Source: Xanthobacteraceae bacterium
GTDB lineage: Bacteria; Pseudomonadota; Alphaproteobacteria; Rhizobiales; Xanthobacteraceae
Assembly: GCA_030043175.1 (NCBI GenBank)
Contig: JASHYD010000231.1
Span: forward strand, 1-5,663
DNA: 5,663 bases
Direction: 5' to 3'
Part shown: positions 1 to 5,353 of the stretch, one piece after another
How positions within the stretch are numbered: the first letter of the stretch is position 1
Layout: the number at the start of each line of letters is the position of its first letter
Notes under the pieces: model-generated
Seen by the model: the letters and a program-made list of their open reading frames with translations, nothing else
Database searches by the model: none
What the model was told of the DNA's origin: nothing
Program-made: the position numbers and the translations under genes

Positions 1-1102
1 CCAGCCAGTACGGGATGGCGGTGCCGCCCTCGGTGAGGTCAATGGCGCCTTCGTCGGTGTCCCTCTCGCCCGGAACACCGGCCTTGTCCTTGCGATGATT
101 GTTGGGGCCGTACCAGCCGATTAGGCGCAGCGGTTCGCGGCCGGTGCCGAAATGAGCATGGAACCAGTCGCCTCCATAGGGCGCCGCGGTGACCAGGCCG
201 ACCGGCTCATAGTCCTGTCGGAACACTTCTTTTTCCTTGCCGTCCCGCCACGGCGTCATGCCGACCGATCGCGGCCACGTGTAGGTGTAGCCCCTGCCTT
301 TGATGCAGACCAGAACGGCCGCCGAGAGGTGGGCGTGGGCCTTGGAGTAGCGTCCCGTCACGTGTTCGCCGACGAAGCCATAGAACACGTTGCCGGCAAG
401 GTCGGGCTCAACTCGCCTGTAGCCGGGCGAACGGCGGTTGTCGAGATAGAGCTCGGCATTGAAGATGTCCGGAATGAGGTTGGTCCGCCGCGACGCGAGC
501 CCGCGCAGCCGGTCCGGAACGATATCGTCTTTCGGTTTGAAGAAATCCTCCGTGCCGTCGAACCGCGACGGAAAGGTCGCATGAGAGTTGAAAATCCAGT
601 CACGATCGCGGAAAAGGTTCATCACGTTGGGCGCTGTGGACGCCACCAGGATCAGCGCCGGGGTTGACGCCGCATTGATGATCCGGTGCCAGCAGTTGAG
701 CGGGATCGAGAACATCGAGCCGCGTCCCCATTCGAAACTATGCGGCTTCTTCTGATCATCGGTCCAAACCTCGGTGGTGCCACGGCCCTCGACCACCACC
801 ATGATCTCCTCATACATGTGGCGCTCGGGATTGAGCGCACCGGCGCCAGGCACTTCGATGACATAGCAGCCCCACTTGCCCTCGGTGCCGTAGAGTTGGA
901 TGAAGGTGCCGTTTCCACCCATCCGGTTCCAGCGCTTGAGCGGCAGGTCCTGCACGCGGCGTACCCCGATGCCGCGGAAGATCGGAATGCCCTGCTCCTC
1001 CATGTAGTCGTCGTAGGACGTGTTGGGCCGCTTCCAGGCGCCGTAACCGGCGTTCTTCATGCCCTCCGGCTCGTGCCAGTGATCAGCGGTGAAGTCGTGC
1101 AT
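1..1102 (-). CDS. Bicupin domain protein (ethanolamine ammonia lyase-activating-like), C-terminus cut by window edge
   Basis: The frame is open from ATG at 1102-1100 to the left edge, giving 367 complete codons without a stop. The start is supported by GAGGGA (1115-1110), 7 nt upstream. Two cupin beta-barrels are visible. In the first, motif 1 is PERHMYEEIMVVVEGRG (residues 92-108; metal-type ligands H95, E99) and motif 2 is GSMFSIPLNCWHRIIN (128-143; H139). In the second, KAHAHLSAAVLVCIKGRG (254-271; H256, H258) is followed by GGDWFHAHF (310-318; H315, H317). The stretch IFRGIGVRRV near residue 41 and the inter-domain APNVMNLFRDRDWIFN (157-172) match, from memory, bicupins of about 380-400 residues that databases label 'ethanolamine ammonia lyase-activating protein' or simply cupin. 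No signal peptide is seen, so it is probably cytoplasmic. The true substrate is unknown; a dioxygenase or other metal-dependent role is possible but not shown. No eut genes are nearby, so the database name should not be taken literally. It may be co-transcribed with the ThuA gene upstream. Confidence 0.88.
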   Translation of the reverse strand, partial: MHDFTADHWHEPEGMKNAGYGAWKRPNTSYDDYMEEQGIPIFRGIGVRRVQDLPLKRWNRMGGNGTFIQLYGTEGKWGCYVIEVPGAGALNPERHMYEEIMVVVEGRGTTEVWTDDQKKPHSFEWGRGSMFSIPLNCWHRIINAASTPALILVASTAPNVMNLFRDRDWIFNSHATFPSRFDGTEDFFKPKDDIVPDRLRGLASRRTNLIPDIFNAELYLDNRRSPGYRRVEPDLAGNVFYGFVGEHVTGRYSKAHAHLSAAVLVCIKGRGYTYTWPRSVGMTPWRDGKEKEVFRQDYEPVGLVTAAPYGGDWFHAHFGTGREPLRLIGWYGPNNHRKDKAGVPGERDTDEGAIDLTEGGTAIPYWL

Positions 1103-1220
1103 TGGGGCTTCCCTCGGCAGTCTTTTGCGTTCGCGACATTGTCCGCTCATCAGTCATGCTGTGCAAGGGGCGAACGCGTATCGCATCCGTGTCGCCGACC
1201 CATAAGCGGCGAGCCGTAGC

Positions 1221-2000
1221 TTACCGCGATGCACCAATCGCCCACAGCACAGCGTTGTGCAGCAGCGTCTGGAACCGCACGTCCCGCCACACGCCCTCCT
1301 CGTGGCCAAGGGCAGTGTAGAACACGCGCCCGTTACCGTAGGCGCGCGTCCAGGCCAGCGGCCAACCGTAAGGATGCCGGTGGACGTTGTCGCGGGTGAG
1401 ATCGACCGAGGCCGGGTCGAGACGCAGCAGCACATGGGAACCGCCGACATCGAAATCGCGGATTTGATAGATCTCGTCGAGGAGCGAGATCGACGCACCA
1501 ATGGACGAAACCAGCGGGTCGGAGCGATCGGCGACGTCGATGCGGACGGCCTCGTGCCACGGATGCTGATCGAAGTAGCCGCCGATGAGCTTGCCGTATT
1601 CTGGCCATTGATAAAAAGTGTCGGTGGCCGAGTGAACACCCAAAAAGCCGCCGCCGCCGCGGACGAACTCGAGCAGCGCCTGTTTCTGAGATTCGTCCAT
1701 CGGCAATTCGCCGGTCGTAAAGAACATCACGGCGCCGAAGCGACGCAGATTTTCTTTCGTGAATACCGAGACATCCTCGGTCGCCGCGACCTCGAACCGC
1801 GGCGACATTTCGCCGATCCGTTTCAATATCTCGCGAGATACCGGGATGACCTCATGCCGGTAACCGGCCGAGTGTGTCAAATAGAGAATGCGGGCAGGGC
1901 GATCCTCAGCGCGGCTCGGGGAGTGCACAAGACCAGGCACGGCAAGAGACGTGACGGCCCATGCGAGCGTCCACACCCAAAAAAACCGCAAGGCTCGCAT
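1221..2000 (-). CDS. Secreted ThuA-domain protein (trehalose-utilisation family fold)
   Basis: The 259-residue protein starts at ATG 2000-1998, although the frame stays open to 2105. The internal start has GGAGG 7 nt upstream and gives a textbook signal peptide (MRALRFFWVWTLAW, hydrophobic to about residue 24, likely cleavage after SRA at 31); the longer version would bury it. The mature protein is a single ThuA domain: ARILYLTHSAGYRHEV (36-51), GAVMFFTTGELP (89-100), FVRGGGGFLGVHSATDTFYQ (112-131), GGYFDQHPWHE (140-150), and near the C-terminus GRVFYTALGHEEGVWRD (224-240). ThuA has a class I glutamine-amidotransferase-like fold whose activity is poorly defined. This protein contains no cysteine at all, so amidotransferase chemistry through a Cys nucleophile is excluded; H123 lies in the GVHS turn. 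The name comes from the trehalose/sucrose catabolism locus of rhizobia, but a secreted copy without thuB or a sugar transporter nearby need not act on trehalose. The periplasmic location is inferred from the signal peptide. Confidence 0.92.
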   Translation of the reverse strand: MRALRFFWVWTLAWAVTSLAVPGLVHSPSRAEDRPARILYLTHSAGYRHEVIPVSREILKRIGEMSPRFEVAATEDVSVFTKENLRRFGAVMFFTTGELPMDESQKQALLEFVRGGGGFLGVHSATDTFYQWPEYGKLIGGYFDQHPWHEAVRIDVADRSDPLVSSIGASISLLDEIYQIRDFDVGGSHVLLRLDPASVDLTRDNVHRHPYGWPLAWTRAYGNGRVFYTALGHEEGVWRDVRFQTLLHNAVLWAIGASR

Positions 2001-2007
2001 AATCACG

Positions 2008-2012
2008 CCTCC
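2008..2012 (-). promoter_or_regulatory. Ribosome binding site deciding the ThuA start
   Basis: On the minus strand GGAGG lies 7 nt before the ATG at 2000-1998. It favours this start over the in-frame ATG at 2105-2103, which falls inside the predicted -10 element and would precede the signal peptide by 35 residues. Confidence 0.75.
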
Positions 2013-2104
2013 GCTTGAATGTTTGCCAGACTTGACCTTTAGAGTCGCGAGCGCGGGGCCGGGCATGGCCATAGCCGCCCCCGCGATCGAGAAGTTTGCA
2101 GGCA

Positions 2105-2133
2105 TTTATTTCGTCGGCATTGCCCACTCTCAA
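2105..2133 (-). promoter_or_regulatory. Candidate sigma-70-type promoter for the ThuA (and cupin) genes
   Basis: On the minus strand TTGAGA (2133-2128, 5 of 6 to TTGACA) is followed after exactly 17 nt by AATAAA (2110-2105, 4 of 6 to TATAAT), in an otherwise GC-rich region. Transcription would begin near 2098, leaving a leader of roughly 100 nt before the ThuA ATG. This is found by eye only; alphaproteobacterial promoters are often less consensus-like. Confidence 0.4.
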
Positions 2134-2198
2134 ACAGCAGCCGGCACGAACGGCCACTCGCCCGACGTGGCGGTTTGTCTTGAGTGTTGCCTGGAGCA

Positions 2199-2267
2199 GC
2201 CCCGGAGTTGACGAAGCGCCCCGGGGCGGGGTGTTGAACCTGTCTGCAGCATAGCTTGAGGCTGCAG
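2199..2267. repeat. Two neighbouring inverted repeats in the intergenic region
   Basis: GCCCCGG (2199-2205) pairs with CCGGGGC (2221-2227) across 15 nt, and overlaps a perfect 12-bp palindrome CGCCCCGGGGCG (2217-2228). Next to it CTGCAGC (2244-2250) pairs with GCTGCAG (2261-2267) across 10 nt. Neither is followed by a T-run on either strand, so they are not classical intrinsic terminators. They could fold in the 3' tail of the lectin-like transcript or be protein-binding sites. Confidence 0.45.
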
Positions 2268-2298
2268 TCCCAACTTATCCCGGTAACCAAACGCCTAG

Positions 2299-2322
2299 AG
2301 GCTGGGGGCGAAAGCCCCGCCT
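2299..2322 (-). terminator. Hairpin 14 nt after the lectin-like gene stop, possible terminator without T-tail
   Basis: AGGC (2299-2302) pairs with GCCT (2319-2322), and GGGGC (2305-2309) with GCCCC (2314-2318) around a 4-nt loop. This makes a nine-pair GC-rich stem with a 2-nt bulge. It lies just beyond the stop codon of the minus-strand gene ending at 2337. Only GTTTGG follows on the minus strand, so a T-tract is essentially missing; it may stabilise the 3' end rather than terminate. Confidence 0.35.
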
Positions 2323-2336
2323 TGAGTGGGGATGAG

Positions 2337-3005
2337 TTACTGCGTGGCAAAGCAATAGAACAAGCCGTTGCCGCCGGTCGCAATCAGGTCCTGCTGGCTG
2401 CAGCTGCGCGACATGTGCGTCGCGTTCCACGACTGCGAGATTTCGGTCGTCTTGGGGTTGCGGTCGATGTGGCCCAGCATGGCCGAGCCGAACGTGCTGC
2501 TGGTCCAGTTACTGCAAGTCAGGTTCAAGTTTGCCGGCCACGCCCGGCCATCCGCCTGCGACCCAGTCAGTGCGTCATGCCAGTTCGGCGTCATGCCGAC
2601 GCCCGCGATCATGTTGCCGCGCTCCGTGAGGGCGGTCTGCTGGCTGAGATTGTTGTTAGCGCTGTGCAGATCGTCGACGTCCTTGGCGATCACGACGCCC
2701 TTGGAATTCTGCCACGGACCTTGGCCGATGCGGTCGCGAGCATTGACGGGTCCGCCGGGATTCGCCGCGTTGGTGCTCAGATAGGCGCGCCACGTCTTGC
2801 CGCCCGCGCCCACGGTCGCCGCCAATTGCTGGCAATGGGCGTCGGCACCGGCCAAGCCGCCGAGATCGGCACCCTTGCCGGACCCGGCGCTGGTTACGAA
2901 AAACGTCATGTTGGGCGCTTGGGGCGCCGGTTGAGCACTCGCAGCCCCGCCCAGTGCAACGACCGCGCTGGAAGCCAGAATGAATATGTGTAATTTGGTT
3001 CTCAT
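2337..3005 (-). CDS. Small secreted protein resembling rhizobial proteins annotated as lectins
   Basis: The 222-residue product starts at ATG 3005-3003. The frame is open to 3161, but this start has GGAGG 7 nt upstream and opens directly into a signal peptide (MRTKLHIFILASSAVVAL, likely cleavage after ASA at residue 24). The mature part shows MTFFVTSAGSGKGADLGGL (33-51), ADAHCQQLAATVGAGGKTWR (54-73), ARDRIGQGPWQN (89-100), GVVIAKDVDDLHS (103-115), LTGSQADGRAW (146-156), LTCSNWTSS (162-170), SRSCSQQ (199-205) and the end GLFYCFATQ. Four cysteines (58, 164, 202, 218) could form two disulfides, as in C-type-lectin-like or endostatin-like folds. From memory, close relatives in Bradyrhizobium-type genomes carry the bare label 'lectin'. 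Sugar binding is unproven and the fold assignment is an inference. It is probably periplasmic or secreted. It is separated from ThuA by 336 bp with hairpins, so it is likely its own transcription unit. Confidence 0.85.
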   Translation of the reverse strand: MRTKLHIFILASSAVVALGGAASAQPAPQAPNMTFFVTSAGSGKGADLGGLAGADAHCQQLAATVGAGGKTWRAYLSTNAANPGGPVNARDRIGQGPWQNSKGVVIAKDVDDLHSANNNLSQQTALTERGNMIAGVGMTPNWHDALTGSQADGRAWPANLNLTCSNWTSSTFGSAMLGHIDRNPKTTEISQSWNATHMSRSCSQQDLIATGGNGLFYCFATQ

Positions 3006-3012
3006 AGGTTCT

Positions 3013-3017
3013 CCTCC
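3013..3017 (-). promoter_or_regulatory. Ribosome binding site deciding the lectin-like protein start
   Basis: On the minus strand GGAGG, within GGGAGGAG, lies 7 nt before the ATG at 3005-3003. This fixes the start at the signal peptide rather than at the upstream in-frame ATG at 3161, which has no comparable site. Confidence 0.75.
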
Positions 3018-3338
3018 CGGTTCGATGATGGTCGCTTGACAATGCAGGTTTCGGAGAGCGCGTTCGCCGCCCGATCGAGCGCCGCATGTTGACACCGTGC
3101 CCGGATTTCGGCAAGGCAACGCCCCACCGCCGCTTCTGGGGCACTCCAAACGGGAAGGCACTCACGGCCTCGCCGCCACTGCCCGATCGCTCGGCTCAAT
3201 GAGCGCCGCGACGCGGTTGAGGCGACCGCCGGGCATGGATCCGGCGAATATTGAGACACGGGATTATCGCGTCCGCTGCCGCTTGGAGGGAAAAATGTCA
3301 ATCCCTGCGATCGGCAAAGGGGGTCTCGATGGCGGTTT

Positions 3339-3536
3339 TTGATCTTAGTTGCCGCGTTCGCCGTTGGCGGAGTCCATCAAAGCGCAGCCGTTTTCAACGG
3401 CAATTCGGCGGGCGACAATATTTCTTCAATCGCTTCGCGCGCGCATTTCACGTGTGTCGGAACAGAACTTGCCTCAACTTTCACTCGGACGGCGTACAAA
3501 GGTTACGTGCGGGCCGGATCGCTTGTATTCGCATAG
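3339..3536 (+). CDS. Doubtful small ORF with signal-peptide-like start, possibly frameshifted
   Basis: A 65-residue frame from TTG opens with the hydrophobic ILVAAFAVGGVHQSAA and continues with a polar, Thr/Ser-rich part containing one Cys. It has no ATG or GTG start. A 15-codon ORF with a good site (GGAGGG at 3285-3290, ATG at 3295) ends in TGA overlapping this TTG, which would allow translational coupling. Alternatively, ATG at 3329 would read directly into the hydrophobic stretch if the T5 run (3336-3340) had one T fewer, suggesting a frameshifted gene or a read error. Roughly 55% of its third positions are G or C, low for a GC-rich genome, so it may not be coding. I do not recognise the protein. 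Confidence 0.2.
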   Translation: MILVAAFAVGGVHQSAAVFNGNSAGDNISSIASRAHFTCVGTELASTFTRTAYKGYVRAGSLVFA

Positions 3537-3587
3537 CCTGCGCCAAAAAGCCGGTGGGAGCGGTCTTCTCGGTTGCCGCTTGCTCTC

Positions 3588-3603
3588 GTGTGTGGTCACG
3601 CAC
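3588..3603. promoter_or_regulatory. Imperfect palindrome upstream of gcdH, candidate operator
   Basis: GTGTGTGG (3588-3595) faces TCACGCAC (3596-3603): six of eight positions are symmetric, in the pattern GTGnGTG then CACnCAC. It ends 43 bp before the gcdH start and abuts ATATAG (3605-3610), which could be a -10 region. The position fits a regulator site, but no regulator gene is in the window and no family is assigned. Confidence 0.3.
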
Positions 3604-3634
3604 CATATAGGATGCGAGCACAGGACCCCACTAC

Positions 3635-3640
3635 AAGGAG
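3635..3640 (+). promoter_or_regulatory. Ribosome binding site of gcdH
   Basis: AAGGAG lies 6 nt before ATG 3647 and confirms the start. Other open frames running into this area lack such a site. Confidence 0.75.
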
Positions 3641-3646
3641 CAGCGG

Positions 3647-4873
3647 ATGACGACCGCCGAGCCAAAGATTGCGAAGACCGTTTCCCGCGAGCCGCGCGCC
3701 TTATTTCGCTGGGATGACCCTTTGCGATTCGATGATCAGCTCACCGAGGACGAGCGGCTGATCCGCAACACCGCGCGCGCCTACGCGCAGGACAAATTGC
3801 TCCCCCGCGTCATTGATGCCTACATGGAGGAGAAGACGGACCGATCGATCTTCGCCGAGATGGGCGCGTTGGGGCTCCTGGGTGTCACCATCCCGCAATC
3901 CTATGGTGGTGCAGAAGCGGGCTACGTTTCTTACGGGCTAGTGGCGCGCGAAATCGAACGGGTCGATTCCGGCTTTCGCTCCATGATGAGCGTGCAGTCT
4001 TCGCTCACCATGTATCCGATCTACGCGTACGGGGACGAGGCCCAGCGCAAGAAATATCTCCCCAAGCTCGCGACCGGCGAATGGGTCGGTTGTTTCGGAT
4101 TGACCGAGCCCGATGCGGGCTCCGATCCGGCAGGCATGAAGACGCGCGCCGAAAAGGTATCCGACGGCTACCGGTTGATTGGTACCAAGACGTGGATTTC
4201 CAACGCGCCGCTCGCCGACGTATTCGTGATTTGGGCAAAATCGGCCGCGCACGGCGACGGCATCCGCGGTTTCGTTCTGGAAAAGGGCATCAAGGGGCTG
4301 TCAGCTCCGAAAATCGGTGGCAAGCTCTCGCTGCGTGCTTCGACCACCGGCGAGGTCGTATTGGATGGTGTGGTCGTGCCGGAGGGAAGCCTGCTGCCCA
4401 ATGTGTCGGGCCTCAAGGGCCCCTTCGGCTGCCTCACACGGGCTCGGTATGGCATTGCCATGGGCGCGATGGGCGCGGCCGAAGACTGCTGGCATCGAGC
4501 GCGGCAGTATGCGCTCGATCGCAAGCAGTTCGGCCGGCCGCTCGCCGCAACCCAGCTGGTGCAGAAGAAGCTCGCCGACATGCAGACCGAAATTGCCCTC
4601 GGTCTGCAAGCCGCTCTGCAGGTGGGGCGCCTGTTTGATCAAGGCGTGGCGACCCCCGAGATGATATCGCTTGTCAAGCGCAACAATGCCGGCAAGGCGC
4701 TCGATATCGCTCGCGTGGCGCGCGACATCCACGGCGGCAACGGCATCCAGATCGAGTATCACGTGATGCGGCACCTGACGAACCTGGAGAGCGTGAACAC
4801 CTATGAGGGGACGCACGATATTCACGCTTTGATTCTCGGGCGTGCGCAGACGGGGCTGCAGGCGTTTGCGTGA
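3647..4873 (+). CDS. gcdH: Glutaryl-CoA dehydrogenase
   Basis: This flavoenzyme oxidises and decarboxylates glutaryl-CoA to crotonyl-CoA plus CO2, passing electrons to ETF. It is a cytoplasmic step in lysine, tryptophan and some aromatic-acid breakdown. The 408-residue protein has normal family length and starts at ATG 3647 with AAGGAG 6 nt upstream. The acyl-CoA dehydrogenase architecture is complete: an N-terminal helical domain (about 30-145), a middle beta domain with the FAD/substrate stretch [12 protein letters not shown] (149-160) and TKTWIS (180-185), and a C-terminal helical domain with [14 protein letters not shown] (286-299) and DIHGGNGI (360-367). Markers of the glutaryl-CoA type are [11 protein letters not shown] (110-120), where R111 corresponds to the Arg that holds the substrate carboxylate (human Arg94), and [17 protein letters not shown] (384-400) with E387 as catalytic base. 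The usual neighbours (LysR regulator, CoA-transferase) are not in the window. A palindrome at 3588-3603 may be a control site. Confidence 0.95.
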   Translation: MTTAEPKIAKTVSREPRALFRWDDPLRFDDQLTEDERLIRNTARAYAQDKLLPRVIDAYMEEKTDRSIFAEMGALGLLGVTIPQSYGGAEAGYVSYGLVAREIERVDSGFRSMMSVQSSLTMYPIYAYGDEAQRKKYLPKLATGEWVGCFGLTEPDAGSDPAGMKTRAEKVSDGYRLIGTKTWISNAPLADVFVIWAKSAAHGDGIRGFVLEKGIKGLSAPKIGGKLSLRASTTGEVVLDGVVVPEGSLLPNVSGLKGPFGCLTRARYGIAMGAMGAAEDCWHRARQYALDRKQFGRPLAATQLVQKKLADMQTEIALGLQAALQVGRLFDQGVATPEMISLVKRNNAGKALDIARVARDIHGGNGIQIEYHVMRHLTNLESVNTYEGTHDIHALILGRAQTGLQAFA

Positions 4874-4882
4874 GAGCGCTTA

Positions 4883-5305
4883 GTGTTAGTTGATCGACAC
4901 GCGCGCAGTATGCATATTTTGCAACCGACAGACATTGGAGGCGCCGGGCGCAGCCCTGGCCCCGTGTAAGGCGTGCCAGCGCGGGGCCGTTCACGACCGC
5001 GGTGCCTGAAGCTGAAATCATCTAGGCATCGTGGTCCCAGCTGAGGGCCGGCGCCGACGCGCTCTCGAAGCCGCCGCGCACGGCGTTCTCGCCCAATTTG
5101 CCGGACGCATCTTCCCGTTCGATAGCGTTGCAGCTCGCGAGGGCGCCGCTATTGTCGTCGACGCGCGCCGCTCTGGTCGGCCGATCAATGGCTTTAATGC
5201 GCAGATCGTGGCCATCGCGCGTGCATGCAGCGTGTCGCGCTGGCCAGGGGCGATACTCGACTTCGCGGAGACCGGCGTCAAATCGCCGATCCATGGCAGC
5301 TTTGA
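4883..5305 (+). pseudogene. vapC: Decayed VapC/FitB-type PIN-domain toxin gene
   Basis: Conserved blocks of a VapC-family ribonuclease occur in the right order but in different forward frames. A possible VLVD start lies at 4883-4894. PFTTAVPEAEI (4987-5019) is in another frame that soon hits TAG. LGIVVPAEGRRRR, then HGVLAQFAGRIFPFDS and GRPINGFNAQIVAIA, follow in a third frame (from 5022). ALARGDTR (5237-5260) is shifted again, DFAETGV (5259-5279) returns, and DPWQL plus TGA (5288-5305) is shifted once more. The reconstructed length of about 141 codons equals a normal VapC. At least four indels are therefore needed, and the usual FDAQIAA acidic residue reads N (GFNAQIVA, near 5193), removing a catalytic carboxylate. 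No vapB antitoxin fits in the 9 bases after gcdH. The central frame (5031-5339) could still give a 102-residue peptide lacking the first two catalytic acids; I regard it as non-functional. The VLVD block is the weakest part. Confidence 0.8.
4958..4988 (+). repeat. Strong GC-rich inverted repeat behind gcdH
   Basis: GGCCCCGTG (4958-4966) pairs with CGCGGGGCC (4980-4988), nine pairs with one G-T, around 13 nt. It lies 85 nt after the gcdH stop, inside the vapC relic. No T-run follows, so it is not a classical terminator. It might slow read-through toward the quinoprotein gene or protect the gcdH mRNA end. Confidence 0.4.
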
Positions 5306-5329
5306 ACCGAAGGCCTGCGAGGCTAAGAT
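5302..5329 (+). promoter_or_regulatory. Weak candidate promoter for the PQQ dehydrogenase gene
   Basis: TTGAAC (5302-5307, 4 of 6) and TAAGAT (5324-5329, 4 of 6) are separated by 16 nt. They sit at the very end of the vapC relic, and transcription would start about 18 nt before the ATG. The match is modest, and the real promoter could lie further upstream or be shared with gcdH. Confidence 0.25.
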
Positions 5330-5353
5330 CGAAAAATAAACGGGAGGGACATT

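Larger units (their letters stand above)
2001..2336. other. Intergenic region between the lectin-like and ThuA genes
   Basis: No credible gene is seen in these 336 bases. The region holds the ThuA ribosome binding site and candidate promoter (2105-2133) and, closer to the lectin-like gene, three GC-rich hairpin-forming stretches between 2199 and 2322. Open frames through it have no supporting start signals and look like chance frames in GC-rich DNA. Confidence 0.7.
3006..3646. other. Divergent intergenic region between the lectin-like gene and gcdH
   Basis: In 641 bases I find no gene I would defend. The left half is GC-rich, with frames open by chance on both strands and a minor inverted repeat, GCCCCA (3121-3126) with TGGGGC (3137-3142). 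From about 3285 the composition becomes more mixed and a doubtful signal-peptide-like frame appears (3339-3536). The last 60 bases carry a 16-bp imperfect palindrome (3588-3603), an AT-rich ATATAG stretch and the gcdH ribosome binding site. Promoters for both flanking genes must lie here, but none stands out by consensus. Confidence 0.6.

Noticed and set aside
1192..1212. TCGCCG/CGGCGA inverted repeat between the ThuA and cupin genes as a terminator
   Set aside because: Only six pairs with a nine-base loop and no following T-run on the minus strand; too weak to argue against co-transcription.
1257..2018. 253-codon plus-strand frame opposite the ThuA gene
   Set aside because: It is antisense to a well-supported ThuA domain; its length comes from codon bias of the real gene and it has no family resemblance.
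3036..3041. TTGACA on the plus strand as a -35 element
   Set aside because: No -10-like hexamer follows at 15-19 nt and no plus-strand gene starts within reach.
3002..3301. 99-codon frame on the minus strand upstream of the lectin-like gene
   Set aside because: It overlaps the real signal-peptide start, has no ribosome site, and its product is Arg/Ser/Pro-rich as expected for a chance frame in GC-rich DNA.
3349..3717. 122-codon plus-strand frame running into gcdH
   Set aside because: It overlaps the securely placed gcdH start by 71 bases in another frame and shows no recognisable motifs or start signals.
5031..5339. 102-codon plus-strand frame as an intact gene
   Set aside because: It is the middle segment of the broken vapC: it lacks the first two catalytic acids, has no ribosome site at its GTG, and its C-terminal part switches frame relative to the family.
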